From assembly GCF_009805585.1 (NCBI RefSeq), contig NZ_VHIN01000002.1, forward strand, positions 372,001-436,000: DNA of 64,000 nucleotides, read 5' to 3'. The position numbers were made by a program, and so were the translations under genes. The stretch's first letter is position 1. Every line of letters starts with the position of its first letter. The notes under the pieces were generated by a model. It searched no databases, was not told the DNA's origin, and was given only the letters and a program-made list of their open reading frames with translations. The stretch is from Glutamicibacter sp. JC586. Its GTDB lineage: Bacteria > Actinomycetota > Actinomycetes > Actinomycetales > Micrococcaceae. Positions 1-9,167 of this stretch are shown here, in pieces.

Positions 1-473
1 TTGACATCACCGCCTACATCGGTGGTGTACACGGCGATAACAACGCCACCTTCCTGGTAGGTGACGTTGATGAAGAATCCCGACTTCTAGTGGAGCGCAC
101 CGAAAACTCGTTAAAGCGCGCGATCAAGGCTGTCATGCCAGGCCGTGAAATCAACGTGATCGGCCGCAGTATCGAAACCTACGCCAAGCGCTTTGGATAT
201 GGAGTGGTCAAGGACTTCACCGGCCACGGGGTTGGTGAATCATTCCATTCTGGCCTGATCATCCCTCATTACGACGCTGCCCCGGCTTACAACACACTTA
301 TCGAGCCGGGCATGGTCTTCACTATCGAACCAATGCTGACCTTGGGAACTATTGAATGGGACATGTGGGCCGATGATTGGACAGTGACCACCAAAGATAA
401 GAAGCGCACCGCGCAATTCGAACACACATTATTGGTCACTGATGACGGTGCAGAGATACTGACCTTGCCATAG
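1..473 (+). CDS. map: Methionine aminopeptidase type I, 3' part
   Basis: Removes the N-terminal methionine from nascent proteins in the cytoplasm. The gene is cut by the window start; the reading frame is open from base 3 and ends at 473. All five metal ligands expected of the family can be found in this fragment: the two Asp of the [12 protein letters not shown] segment at the very edge, His in [10 protein letters not shown], Glu in TIEPML and Glu in the final FEHTLLVT segment. The C-terminal end is normal. It faces nrdR, with a long perfect hairpin between the two genes. Identification is firm; the N-terminal half cannot be assessed. Confidence 0.95.
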   Translation, partial: DITAYIGGVHGDNNATFLVGDVDEESRLLVERTENSLKRAIKAVMPGREINVIGRSIETYAKRFGYGVVKDFTGHGVGESFHSGLIIPHYDAAPAYNTLIEPGMVFTIEPMLTLGTIEWDMWADDWTVTTKDKKRTAQFEHTLLVTDDGAEILTLP

Positions 474-487
474 CCATGAATTCTTAA

Positions 488-537
488 AATGACAGTGCCG
501 GGAGTCAAATAATCATTTGACTCCCGGCACTGTCATT
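488..537. terminator. Bidirectional hairpin between map and nrdR
   Basis: Perfect 23-bp inverted repeat (488-510 and 515-537) with a 4-base loop, placed between two convergent genes. There are AT-rich flanks but no long T-run. Most simply a shared terminator. Confidence 0.8.
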
Positions 538-549
538 GAGGCCTTGATC

Positions 550-1038
550 TTACTCGGCGGTCAGCGGTCGCTCGTTGCCCTGCGGTGGCGTGCTCCGACG
601 ATCCCGCAAGCGAGCGATGGCACTTTCGAAATCTGAGAGCGACTGGAAGTTGTGATAAACACTGGCGAAACGCAGGTAGGCAACTTCGTCTAGGCGTGAG
701 AGCGGCTCCAAAATGGCCAGGCCGACTTGGTGCGCAGGTATTTCTGCCGCACCGGAGGTTCGCACTGCCTCTTCGACTTCCTGAGCCAACACCGCCAGAT
801 CATGGTCGGTGACGGGGCGTCCCTGGCATGCTTTACGCACTCCGTTGATCACTTTATTACGTGAGAATGGCTCTACCGCCCCAGACTGCTTTAGCACGCT
901 AAGGCTCGCAGTTTCCGTTGTGGTGAAGCGCCGTGAACATGCAGTGCACTGGCGGCGACGACGAATTGACACGCCGTCGTCAGCGACTCGGCTGTCGACC
1001 ACGCGGGAATCTGCGTTACGGCAATACGGGCAATTCAT
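550..1038 (-). CDS. nrdR: Transcriptional repressor NrdR
   Basis: Nucleotide-sensing repressor of ribonucleotide reductase genes. The 162-residue protein has the family length and layout: an N-terminal zinc ribbon with Cys3, Cys6, Cys31 and Cys34, then an ATP-cone domain (about 48-138) that binds dATP/ATP. The ATG at 1038 is preceded by a good GGAGG ribosome site. It lies 82 bases downstream of hisD on the same strand and may be read through from it. In other actinobacteria nrdR often sits by lexA or nrdJ; neither is in this window, so its targets must be elsewhere. No NrdR box was seen in its own upstream region. Confidence 0.95.
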   Translation of the reverse strand: MNCPYCRNADSRVVDSRVADDGVSIRRRRQCTACSRRFTTTETASLSVLKQSGAVEPFSRNKVINGVRKACQGRPVTDHDLAVLAQEVEEAVRTSGAAEIPAHQVGLAILEPLSRLDEVAYLRFASVYHNFQSLSDFESAIARLRDRRSTPPQGNERPLTAE

Positions 1039-1120
1039 GGCACCTCCATCTACGGCCAGTGAAGCACTCTCGGTGGCGTTGCCACCAAGAGTCTACTCAT
1101 GTCACCAACAAGTTTAGCGT

Positions 1121-2473
1121 CTAATGAGCGTTTCGTACTGCCACTGCGTCACCGTGAGCTGGTAGGTCCTCTGCATTAGCCAAATTGATTACGTGCGCTG
1201 CCACGTCTCCCAGCGCTGCTTCACTGTAATTGATGACCTGGATTGCCTTCAAAAAGGTATTGACGTTCAGCCCCGAAGCGTGAACCGCCGTACCGTTGGT
1301 TGGCAAGACATGGTTTGAACCGGCGCAATAATCCCCTAGAGATACCGGCGCGTACGAACCGACAAAAATGGCTCCTGCTGCGGTAATACGCGAGGCGGTT
1401 GCCGGTGAATTTTCTACCATGATTTCAAGGTGTTCTGCAGCATAGGCATTGGCAACGTCGATGCCTTGCTCCAGATCCTTGACCAAGATGATGGCCGATT
1501 GAGTTCCGGACAGGGCCTGACGTACTCGTTCGGTGTGCTTGGTAGCAGCGACCTGCACTACTAATTCGCCACGCACTGCGGTGGCTAGTTCCGCCGAGTC
1601 TGTAATCAGAACTGCCGCCGCGTTGGCATCGTGTTCTGCCTGGGAGATCATGTCAGCAGCAACAAATTTCGCGTTCGCACTTTGGTCGGCCAAGATGGCA
1701 ATTTCGGTAGGACCCGCCTCAGCATCGATCCCCACGACGCCTTTAACTAGACGCTTTGCCGTGGCCACAAATACGTTGCCCGGTCCAGAGATCACATCAA
1801 CGGGTTCGATTCCTCCGCGCTCATCGTTCTGAACCTCAACTCCGTAGGCGAAAGCGGCCACGGCTTGGGCGCCACCCATGGCGTGCACTTCTTTAATTCC
1901 CAATAGCTTGGCTGCCGCCAGGATGGTGGGGTGTGGCAGCCCGCCAAATTCTTTTTGCGGTGGGCTAGCCAAGGCCAACGAGCTCACCCCAGCGGCCTGT
2001 GCGGGCACGGTATTCATGATCACCGACGATGGGTACACCGCCAAGCCGCCTGGCACATACAATCCGACACGTCGGACAGGTACCCAGCGCTGGGTTACTG
2101 TCGCGCCGTTTGAGTAGCCGACTTCGGTGTCTTCGGGACGCTGTGCGGCCGCGAAAACGCGTGCACGGTCAATGGACTCTTCCAGTGCCTTGCGAACTAA
2201 AGGATCCAGTTCTTCCAAAGCGCGATCCAGCTCATTTTGTGGCACGCGGGTGTGGTCCAGTTCCACATGATCAAAACGCTGCGCAAGTTCGCTGAGCGTC
2301 TGCATGCCGCGGGCACGAACATCATCGATAATTCCCTGAACCGCAACGGTCGCCGTCTGCGTATTCATTTCTGGGCGTGGGAGGCTGGACTTGAGCTGTG
2401 CGTAGCTCATGGTTTCATTGCGCCAGTCGATGGTGGCTAGGTCTGAAAATTCGGTCTCTGGAATAGTGCTCAC
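1121..2473 (-). CDS. hisD: Histidinol dehydrogenase
   Basis: Catalyses the last two oxidations of histidine biosynthesis (L-histidinol to L-histidine, NAD-dependent, zinc enzyme). The 450 residues match the family. Visible signatures are the GPGNVFVATAKR segment, the conserved SQAEHD segment, the AAEHLEI segment that supplies a zinc ligand, and VHASGLNVNTF near the C-terminus. The GTG start at 2473 puts the conserved IDWR near the N-terminus where the family has IDLRG; an ATG 21 codons later would remove it. No other his gene follows here; the downstream neighbour is nrdR, so this is a detached hisD or the head of a his operon that lies elsewhere. Confidence 0.94.
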   Translation of the reverse strand: MSTIPETEFSDLATIDWRNETMSYAQLKSSLPRPEMNTQTATVAVQGIIDDVRARGMQTLSELAQRFDHVELDHTRVPQNELDRALEELDPLVRKALEESIDRARVFAAAQRPEDTEVGYSNGATVTQRWVPVRRVGLYVPGGLAVYPSSVIMNTVPAQAAGVSSLALASPPQKEFGGLPHPTILAAAKLLGIKEVHAMGGAQAVAAFAYGVEVQNDERGGIEPVDVISGPGNVFVATAKRLVKGVVGIDAEAGPTEIAILADQSANAKFVAADMISQAEHDANAAAVLITDSAELATAVRGELVVQVAATKHTERVRQALSGTQSAIILVKDLEQGIDVANAYAAEHLEIMVENSPATASRITAAGAIFVGSYAPVSLGDYCAGSNHVLPTNGTAVHASGLNVNTFLKAIQVINYSEAALGDVAAHVINLANAEDLPAHGDAVAVRNAH

Positions 2474-2492
2474 GTACCTAGCTTAACGCCGA

Positions 2493-2530
2493 TGACCGGG
2501 CGAGGTTTTATTGATTACCTCGCCCGGTCA
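2493..2530 (-). terminator. Hairpin downstream of dnaE
   Basis: 14-bp perfect inverted repeat (2493-2506 / 2517-2530) with a 10-base AT-rich loop in the 69-base gap between the dnaE stop and the hisD start. It likely ends dnaE transcription. No T-run follows, so termination may be partial. Confidence 0.6.
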
Positions 2531-2542
2531 CCGAATTAGCGT

Positions 2543-5500
2543 TTAGACGTCCAAACAGTGCGGGCCGAGCAGCACCTTCAGGTCGCCAAAGAGGGCAGGA
2601 TTTGGGTTCACCCGGAAATTCATCCCTAGACGCATCAGCGAAGTTCCCCGGCTACCGGTAAGCTTCACCCGTACTTCGGTATTGCCCGTATGTGTTCGAA
2701 GCACTTCACCCAGACGCTGAACCAGTGATTCGGTCGCCTTATGCGTTGGAATTCCGATGACAATTGGTCCACCATTAGCGTCTTCGGAAATTTCCGGGAT
2801 CATCATTTCTTGGGCGTTCAGAGTGATCGAACCGTCGTCACGACGCTGGACGCGTCCCTTAATGACCACGATCAGGTCATCGGCAAGAATTTCGGCAATG
2901 GGCTGGTACGCCTGGCCAAAGAACATGACTTCCATGGAGCCGGAGAGATCCTCGATCTCACAGCGCGCATAGGGATTGCCACTCTTCTTGGCGATTCGAC
3001 GCTGCAGTCCAGAGATCATGCCCGCAATGGAGATGATGTGCCCATCTTGCGGACCATCATCGGAAAGTACGTGGGTCACTGGCATATCGGCGTACTGATC
3101 TAGAGCGGAGCCCAAGCCTTGCAGCGGGTGGTCCGAGACGTACAGGCCCAGCATGTCGCGCTCGTAAGCCAGCTTTTCTTTCTTGTCCCAGTCAGGCAGA
3201 TCAGGAATTGCCACGTTCATTGAATCTGAGGCTTCTTCAGATCCCAGAGCACTAAAGAGGTCAAACTGGTTCGCAGCCTCGTTGCGCTTGACTTGGATTA
3301 CCGAGTCAACAGCTTCTTCGTGAATTGCTACCAAGGCACGACGAGGGTGCTTCAGCGAGTCGAAGGCACCCGCCTTGATCAGCGATTCAATGGTTCGTTT
3401 ATTACAAACGACTGCTGGAACTTTGCTCAAAAAATCACTGAAGTCGTTGTAGTGACCTTTTTCTTGGCGCGCTTCAACGATGCCGGCCACCGCGTTGGTA
3501 CCGACATTTCGAATAGCGCCCATACCAAAGCGGATGTCCTTGCCCACTGGGGTGAAGTTCAATGCGGATTCGTTGACATCCGGAGGCAGAACGGTGATGC
3601 CAATGTGGCGACATTCATTCAAGTACAGCGCCAGCTTGTCCTTGTCATCGCCCACCGAGGTCAACAGGGCAGCCATGTATTCGGCTGGATAGTGAGCCTT
3701 AAGGTACGCAGTCCAATAGGACACCACACCATATGCGGCCGAGTGAGCCTTGTTGAAAGCGTAGTCGGAGAACGGAAGCAGAATATCCCACAGGGTCTGT
3801 ACTGCAGCATCGGAATATCCGTTGTCATTCATGCCCTGTTTGAAGCCGGCGAACTGCTTATCCAGTTCCGACTTCTTCTTCTTACCCATCGCACGGCGCA
3901 GAATATCCGCCTGTCCCAGAGAGTATCCGGCCAACTTCTGCGCGATCGCCATAACCTGCTCTTGGTAAACGATCAGACCATAGGTGCCTCCCAGGATCTC
4001 AGCCAACGGCTCTTCAAGCTCAGGGTGGATCGGGGTCACGTCCTGTAGCCCGGTTTTACGCAACGCATAGTTGGTATGCGAGTTTGCGCCCATCGGACCC
4101 GGACGATACAAGGCGATCACTGCCGAAATGTCCTCGAAGTTATCCGGGCGCATCATTTTCAGCAATGAGCGCATTGGCCCACCATCAAGCTGGAACACGC
4201 CAAGGGTGTCACCACGTGCCAGAAGGTTATAGGCCTCGACGTCGTCAATACCCAAGGTTTCGAGATCGATCTCGTCACCGGTGTTGTACCGGACGTTTTC
4301 CAACGCATCGGAAATGATGGTCAGGTTTCGCAGTCCCAAGAAGTCCATCTTGATCAGCCCGAGGCCTTCACAAGTGGGGTAATCAAACTGTGTAATAACT
4401 TGACCGTCTTGAATACGGCGCATGATCGGGACAACGTCAATGATGGGATCAGAACTCATGATCACACCAGCTGCGTGCACGCCCCACTGACGCTTCAGAC
4501 CTTCAAGGCCCTTGGCCGTCTCAAAGACGCGAGCAGCTTCAGGGTCGGTCGCTACCAGATTGCGGAAATCCCCTGCTTCCGAGTAACGCTTGGCCTCCGG
4601 ATTTTCGATATCGTTCAAGGCGATGTCCTTGGCCATGACCGCTGGCGGCAGAGCCTTGGTCAGGCTTTCGCCCATGCTGAACGGATAGCCCAGCACGCGC
4701 GAAGAGTCTTTCAGCGCCTGCTTGGTCTTGATCGAACCATAGGTAACGATCATGGAGACTCGCTCGTCGCCATACTTCTCGGTCACGTATTTGATGACCT
4801 CTGAACGGCGACGATCATCGAAGTCAACATCGAAGTCGGGCATGGACACACGTTCAGGGTTCAAGAAACGCTCGAAAATCAAACCGTGAACCAACGGGTC
4901 CAAGTCGGTAATGCGCATAGCGTAGGCAACCATCGAGCCTGCACCTGAACCACGACCTGGTCCTACGCGGATCCCGTTGCGTTTGGACCAGTTAATGAAG
5001 TCCGCAACGACGAGGAAGTAGCCGGGGAACCCCATCTTAATGATGACGTCGAGTTCGTAGTCTGCCTGCTTGCGTGACGCTTCGGGAATGCCGTCCGGGT
5101 AACGGTAATGAAGACCCTTATCAACTTCTTTGATGAGCCAGCTGGTTTCATCTTCCCCCGGTGGGCAGGGGAACTTTGGCATGTAGTTGGCGCTGGTATC
5201 AAAGTCGACTTCAACACGGTCAGCGATGGCTAGGGTGTTGTCACAGGCTTCTGGGAATTCCTTGAAGAGCTCGCGCATTTCACGCGCGCTCTTGAGGTAA
5301 TAGCCAGTACCGGAAAAGGCAAAGCGGCTACCGCCCTGGTCATATGTTGGTTCATCAAGCGTGGATCCCGAGTTGATAGCCAGCAACGCTTCGTGAGCCT
5401 TAGCGTCGGCTTCGTGGGTGTAGTGCAAGTCGTTGGTGGCGACCAGAGGAATGTTTAATTCCTTGGCCAGTCGCAGCAAGTCCTTGGTGATTCTGCGCTC

Positions 5501-6106
5501 GATCTCCAGACCGTGGTCCATGATTTCGCAAAAGTAGTTTTCTTTGCCAAAAAGATCCTGCAGCTCAGCGGCAGCCGCTTTGGCCGCGTCATACTGGCCC
5601 AGACGTAGTTTAGTTTGCACTTCACCGGACGGGCATCCGGTGGTGGCAATAATACCTTCGTGATGCTCGTTCAAAAGCTCGCGGTCCCAGCGTGGGTACT
5701 TACCAAAGACCGAGTCCAAGGAGGCCCGCGATGAACCTTTAAAGAGGTTGTCCATGCCAACGTTGTTGTAGGACAAGAGCGTCATGTGGTTGTAGAGGCC
5801 ACCGCCAGATACATCGTCGCCCTTTTGCGATTCGTCGGTGCGCCACTTCACACGAGTCTTATCGTCGCGGGCCGTACCCGGGGTGACATACGCTTCAACA
5901 CCGATAATCGGTTTGATGCCGGCGCCGGTGGCTTGACGCCAAAAATCAAAGGCTCCGAAGAGGTACCCGTGGTCCGTAATAGCCAGAGATTCCATGCCTT
6001 GACGATTAGCCTCAGCAAAAAGTTCGCCGAGTCGGGCAGCACCATCCAACATGGAGTATTCGGTGTGGGTATGAAGATGAACAAATCCGTCGCGTGTAGC
6101 ACTCAC
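2543..6106 (-). CDS. dnaE: DNA polymerase III alpha subunit
   Basis: Replicative DNA polymerase of the DnaE1 type, 1187 residues. Domain order: PHP domain at the N-terminus beginning with HLHTHTEYSMLDG (about 10-22), which in actinobacterial DnaE1 carries the proofreading exonuclease; C-family polymerase core with the catalytic PDFDVDFDD motif near residue 424; helix-hairpin-helix around 830-900; OB-fold around 1010-1090; C-terminal tau-binding region. The start is a GTG at 6106 with a poor ribosome site, but no better start precedes the PHP motif. It lies 110 bases downstream of the pseudouridine synthase gene on the same strand. This is the essential chromosomal replicase rather than the DnaE2 repair type, given the intact PHP motif and length. 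Confidence 0.96.
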   Translation of the reverse strand: MSATRDGFVHLHTHTEYSMLDGAARLGELFAEANRQGMESLAITDHGYLFGAFDFWRQATGAGIKPIIGVEAYVTPGTARDDKTRVKWRTDESQKGDDVSGGGLYNHMTLLSYNNVGMDNLFKGSSRASLDSVFGKYPRWDRELLNEHHEGIIATTGCPSGEVQTKLRLGQYDAAKAAAAELQDLFGKENYFCEIMDHGLEIERRITKDLLRLAKELNIPLVATNDLHYTHEADAKAHEALLAINSGSTLDEPTYDQGGSRFAFSGTGYYLKSAREMRELFKEFPEACDNTLAIADRVEVDFDTSANYMPKFPCPPGEDETSWLIKEVDKGLHYRYPDGIPEASRKQADYELDVIIKMGFPGYFLVVADFINWSKRNGIRVGPGRGSGAGSMVAYAMRITDLDPLVHGLIFERFLNPERVSMPDFDVDFDDRRRSEVIKYVTEKYGDERVSMIVTYGSIKTKQALKDSSRVLGYPFSMGESLTKALPPAVMAKDIALNDIENPEAKRYSEAGDFRNLVATDPEAARVFETAKGLEGLKRQWGVHAAGVIMSSDPIIDVVPIMRRIQDGQVITQFDYPTCEGLGLIKMDFLGLRNLTIISDALENVRYNTGDEIDLETLGIDDVEAYNLLARGDTLGVFQLDGGPMRSLLKMMRPDNFEDISAVIALYRPGPMGANSHTNYALRKTGLQDVTPIHPELEEPLAEILGGTYGLIVYQEQVMAIAQKLAGYSLGQADILRRAMGKKKKSELDKQFAGFKQGMNDNGYSDAAVQTLWDILLPFSDYAFNKAHSAAYGVVSYWTAYLKAHYPAEYMAALLTSVGDDKDKLALYLNECRHIGITVLPPDVNESALNFTPVGKDIRFGMGAIRNVGTNAVAGIVEARQEKGHYNDFSDFLSKVPAVVCNKRTIESLIKAGAFDSLKHPRRALVAIHEEAVDSVIQVKRNEAANQFDLFSALGSEEASDSMNVAIPDLPDWDKKEKLAYERDMLGLYVSDHPLQGLGSALDQYADMPVTHVLSDDGPQDGHIISIAGMISGLQRRIAKKSGNPYARCEIEDLSGSMEVMFFGQAYQPIAEILADDLIVVIKGRVQRRDDGSITLNAQEMMIPEISEDANGGPIVIGIPTHKATESLVQRLGEVLRTHTGNTEVRVKLTGSRGTSLMRLGMNFRVNPNPALFGDLKVLLGPHCLDV

Positions 6107-6168
6107 CCAAACAGTCTAACGAGTCTGAGCAGTCCTTTGGGCCAGCACAGAGCCTACGGTGACTGTGG

Positions 6169-6185
6169 TGATCCTGACAGGATCA
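6169..6185. other. Small palindrome upstream of dnaE
   Basis: 7-bp inverted repeat with a 3-base spacer, 63 bases upstream of the dnaE start and downstream of the pseudouridine synthase gene. It could be a weak terminator stem or an operator; nothing decides between them. Confidence 0.3.
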
Positions 6186-6216
6186 ATGACACACAATTCC
6201 ATGCTCAAGAAACTGT

Positions 6217-7161
6217 TTAGTAATCGCCCTCGCGTAGTAGCTCGACGGCCCCTTCGAGGTCCGACGGGTACTCACTTTCATACTCCACCCACTGCCCCGA
6301 TACCGGGTGACTGAACCCCAGACGCTTAGCATGCAACCATTGGCGGGTTAGGCCAAGAGCAGCTCCTAGCTTCGGATCCGCGCCATAGGTTTGATCGCCG
6401 GCGCACGGGTGTCCAAATGCGGAGAAGTGAACGCGAATCTGGTGTGTGCGTCCGGTTTCTAGGTGCACTTCAACAAGCGAGGCGCGTCCGAAGGCTTCTA
6501 TCACCTTGTAGTGAGTCACCGATTGCCGCCCGCCCTCAAGCACCGCAAATTTCCAGTCGTGTCCCGGATGACGTCCGATGGGCGCGTCGATAGTGCCTTC
6601 CAACGGATCAGGCAGACCTTGGACGACTGCATGGTATATCTTCTTTGGCGTACGTTCTTTAAATGCGCGTTTCAAGGCGGTGTAGGCACGTTCAGACTTC
6701 GCGACCACCATAAGCCCGCTAGTTCCAACATCCAGACGGTGAACGATGCCCTGGCGCTCTGCGGCACCGGAAGTCGAGATGTTGTATCCCTCGGCCATGA
6801 GTGCGCCCACGACGGTAGGACCGACCCAGCCTGGAGACGGGTGGGCTGCGACACCGACGGGCTTGTCGATGACCACGTAGTCATCGTCATCAGCGATGAT
6901 CTTCAGCTCTTCCACTTTCTCAACCTTAATTTCTAATGGATCACGTTGCGGAGGAATGGTGACATGAAGTTTATCTCCGGCCTTCAGCTTGACGGCTTTG
7001 GAAACCGTTCGGCCGTTAACTTGGATCTGCGAGCCCTTGCACAGAGTTGAAGCAAGAGTTCGTGGAATTTCCAAGCTCTTGGCTAGATAAGAATCCAGAC
7101 GTGCTCCTGCGTCATCTGGGTCTACCTGCAATTCGTGAACGGTGATTTGCTCGGAGATCAT
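6217..7161 (-). CDS. RluD/RluA-family RNA pseudouridine synthase
   Basis: Converts uridine to pseudouridine in RNA, probably in 23S rRNA. 314 residues with an N-terminal S4 RNA-binding domain (about 15-80) followed by the catalytic domain. The catalytic Asp lies in HRLDVGTSGLMV (about 140-151), and the RTHQIRVH motif is present near 240. The ATG start overlaps the lspA stop by 4 bases, so translation is coupled. The lspA plus RluD-type order is standard downstream of divIVA in actinobacteria. The exact target uridines cannot be told from sequence. Confidence 0.93.
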   Translation of the reverse strand: MISEQITVHELQVDPDDAGARLDSYLAKSLEIPRTLASTLCKGSQIQVNGRTVSKAVKLKAGDKLHVTIPPQRDPLEIKVEKVEELKIIADDDDYVVIDKPVGVAAHPSPGWVGPTVVGALMAEGYNISTSGAAERQGIVHRLDVGTSGLMVVAKSERAYTALKRAFKERTPKKIYHAVVQGLPDPLEGTIDAPIGRHPGHDWKFAVLEGGRQSVTHYKVIEAFGRASLVEVHLETGRTHQIRVHFSAFGHPCAGDQTYGADPKLGAALGLTRQWLHAKRLGFSHPVSGQWVEYESEYPSDLEGAVELLREGDY

Positions 7162-7727
7162 GCCTTCGGCTCCGTTTCGTCGGTGATTGGCTTCTCACCT
7201 TTCGCTGGATCTCCGATGGTGCCATCGAGGTTTCGTCCTCGGATCAGCATGTAGGCGACGGCGATCATGGAACAAACGATGAAGGAGTCGGCAACATTAA
7301 AGATCGCGAAATGGTTCACGGAGAACATATCGACAACATGGCCGAATCCAAACGCTGGTTCACGGAAGATGCGGTCACCAAGATTACCCAAGACCCCGCC
7401 AAGTAGTGCACCCAGAGCTAGTGCCCAGCTTCGAACCCGTACTCTCTTGCTGAGCAGGAAGACCACGAAGACTGCCACTGCTGCCTGAAGTATGGCAAAG
7501 ATGATGGTGAAGTTCTCTCCAATGGAGAAGGCCGCGCCCGGGTTCAGAATATAGTGAATGCTCAAGAAGTCTGGAATGACTTCAAATGATTCACCAAGAT
7601 GCATGTTCTGTTCCACCGCGATCTTCACGGCTTGATCGAGGATCAAGGCGATCAGAGCAATAACTAAGCCAAGGCCCAGAAACTTTTTGGGTGAGCGGGA
7701 TGTGCTCCCGGGTTGAACTGCGTCCAC
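7158..7727 (-). CDS. lspA: Lipoprotein signal peptidase II
   Basis: Membrane aspartyl protease that cleaves the signal peptide of diacylglyceryl-modified lipoproteins. 189 residues with four predicted membrane segments. The catalytic aspartates are Asp133 (VVDMFSVNHF) and Asp147 (FNVADSFI); the conserved NPGAAFS and GNLGDR motifs are present. GTG start with a weak ribosome site. It overlaps the downstream pseudouridine synthase gene by 4 bases. Substrates encoded in this window would include LpqB and the oligopeptide-binding protein. Confidence 0.95.
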   Translation of the reverse strand: MDAVQPGSTSRSPKKFLGLGLVIALIALILDQAVKIAVEQNMHLGESFEVIPDFLSIHYILNPGAAFSIGENFTIIFAILQAAVAVFVVFLLSKRVRVRSWALALGALLGGVLGNLGDRIFREPAFGFGHVVDMFSVNHFAIFNVADSFIVCSMIAVAYMLIRGRNLDGTIGDPAKGEKPITDETEPKA

Positions 7728-7755
7728 AGTGATACCTATTGATTCCTCTTAAACG

Positions 7756-7796
7756 TCAACGGTGGTGCCCGGATTTGATCCGTGCACCACCGTTGA
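7756..7796 (-). terminator. Hairpin between divIVA and lspA
   Basis: 13-bp perfect outer stem (7756-7768 / 7784-7796) with an inner CGGA/TCCG pairing, in the gap between divIVA and lspA. Likely terminates divIVA transcription. Confidence 0.65.
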
Positions 7797-7836
7797 TCTT
7801 ACTAGAAAGCTAGATCAGGTTTTGACCTGTCACTAA

Positions 7837-8619
7837 CTAGTTTGCCTTGGTTGCATCTGCATCGATGGAACCCTGGGACTCAAGGTCACGCAGCTGTCCT
7901 TCGATGTAGGTCTTCAGGCGAGCACGGTAATCGCGCTCGAATCCACGAAGCTGCTCAAGCTTGCGTTCAAGAACCGACTTCTGCTGTTCCAGAGCCGACA
8001 AGGTCTTGCGGCTCTTTTCCTCTGCAGAGGTAACAAGAGTGTTCGCCTCGGTCTTTGCGTCCGAGATGATCTTGTCACGCTGCTCAACACCCGAGGCAAC
8101 GTACTCATCGTGCAAGCGCTGAGCCATCGACAGCACGTTGGCTGCAGACTCTGCGGACTCGGTACGAGGAGCGGCTGCTGGAGTGGCAGCGGCAGCTGGT
8201 GCGGCCGAAGCAGCTGGTGCAGCGGCAGGAGCTGGAGTAGTTGCTGCAGCTGGTGCTGCCGCTGGCTTCTCTTCAGCAGCTGGCTTTGCTTCAGTCTTCT
8301 TCTCTTCAGCAGGCTTAGCAGCAGGAGTTGCAGCCTTAGCTGGCTCTGCAGGCTTGGTTTCGGCCTTCTTCTCTTCAGCAGGCTTTGCTGCTGGAGCTGC
8401 CGATACTGGTGCAGGAACGGTCTGTTCCTTGGATACCGAGCCGGCATCTTCACCGAGCTCAGCGAGTCGGTTGCGGAGAGTTTCGTTCTCACCGGTCAGG
8501 CGACGCAGCTCCACTACGATCTCGTCGAGGAAGTCATCTACCTCGTCTTGGTCATAGCCTTCACGGAACTTGGTCGGCTGAAACCGCTTATTGACTACGT
8601 CTTCTGGCGTTAAAGCCAT
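7837..8619 (-). CDS. divIVA: DivIVA/Wag31-type polar growth protein
   Basis: Coiled-coil scaffold that marks negatively curved membrane at poles and septa and organises actinobacterial tip growth. 260 residues: the N-terminal DivIVA lipid-binding domain (about 1-58, with the VVNKRFQPTKFREGYD segment), a long Ala/Pro/Lys/Glu low-complexity linker (about 68-155) and a C-terminal coiled coil (about 160-250). ATG at 8619 with a GAGGTG ribosome site. The linker is made of near-repeats of an AKPAEEKK-like unit. It has its own 229-base upstream region, so it is probably transcribed separately from the sepF group. Confidence 0.94.
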   Translation of the reverse strand: MALTPEDVVNKRFQPTKFREGYDQDEVDDFLDEIVVELRRLTGENETLRNRLAELGEDAGSVSKEQTVPAPVSAAPAAKPAEEKKAETKPAEPAKAATPAAKPAEEKKTEAKPAAEEKPAAAPAAATTPAPAAAPAASAAPAAAATPAAAPRTESAESAANVLSMAQRLHDEYVASGVEQRDKIISDAKTEANTLVTSAEEKSRKTLSALEQQKSVLERKLEQLRGFERDYRARLKTYIEGQLRDLESQGSIDADATKAN

Positions 8620-8848
8620 TGGGTCACCTCAATACTGGGATCATTTCCGCACGACCATGTCTTGCCTTGCGAAACACTTACCTTATGTTGTCAGGGTCGC
8701 GACCGGTGAAGTCGGAGCACCATTTCCTAAAGGATATAACGATTTGGACACTAAATACGAAATCGAGCTAATGCTCGTGTCTCATATTCTTTGAATCTAC
8801 AGGGTTTGAACTCTCAGAACAATCCCTGCTTCGACGAAAACCGCCTAA

Positions 8849-9145
8849 TCAGATCCCTGTACTGTTACCAACACTGAACACCACTGCTTTGACAAGCATT
8901 ACAACGATGAACAGCAACAGAAACGACAGGTCAAGACGAATTCCGCCAAGATCTAGGGGCTTGATCCGCTTACGCAACCAGCGCAAGGGAGGATCTGTAA
9001 TCGACACGATTGCAGTCGCTGCAATCAGTGCGATGCCTTTGGGGCGCCAGTGGCGAGCAAAGCTTTCAGTAATATCCAGCACAATTCGCATCAACAGTAA
9101 GATCTGCAGAATTGCTAGCGCGAGATAGATAATCCCGAACACCAT
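8849..9145 (-). CDS. YggT-family membrane protein
   Basis: Small integral membrane protein of the YggT (YlmG) family, 98 residues, with two or three hydrophobic segments (about 2-25, 38-55, 70-92) and the family-typical SITDPPLRWLRK stretch between them. I chose the ATG at 9145 because an AGGAG ribosome site lies 11 bases upstream; the longer open frame would run into sepF. It begins 23 bases after the sepF stop. YggT proteins sit beside sepF in most actinobacteria and are linked to septation and osmotic tolerance, but the molecular role is not known. Confidence 0.88.
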   Translation of the reverse strand: MVFGIIYLALAILQILLLMRIVLDITESFARHWRPKGIALIAATAIVSITDPPLRWLRKRIKPLDLGGIRLDLSFLLLFIVVMLVKAVVFSVGNSTGI

Positions 9146-9167
9146 TTGTATGTGTGCTCCTGGCCTC

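Noticed and set aside
3293-4048. 251-codon plus-strand frame opposite dnaE
   Set aside because: Antisense shadow of the polymerase core; no family features.
8110-8613. Long open frames opposite divIVA (167 and 139 codons)
   Set aside because: They mirror the Ala/Pro/Lys/Glu repeat codons of divIVA and translate into Ser/Cys/Leu or Ala/Gly runs without any domain.
8591-8794. 67-codon plus-strand frame in the divIVA upstream region
   Set aside because: It begins within divIVA on the opposite strand, has no ribosome site and no similarity I can recognise.
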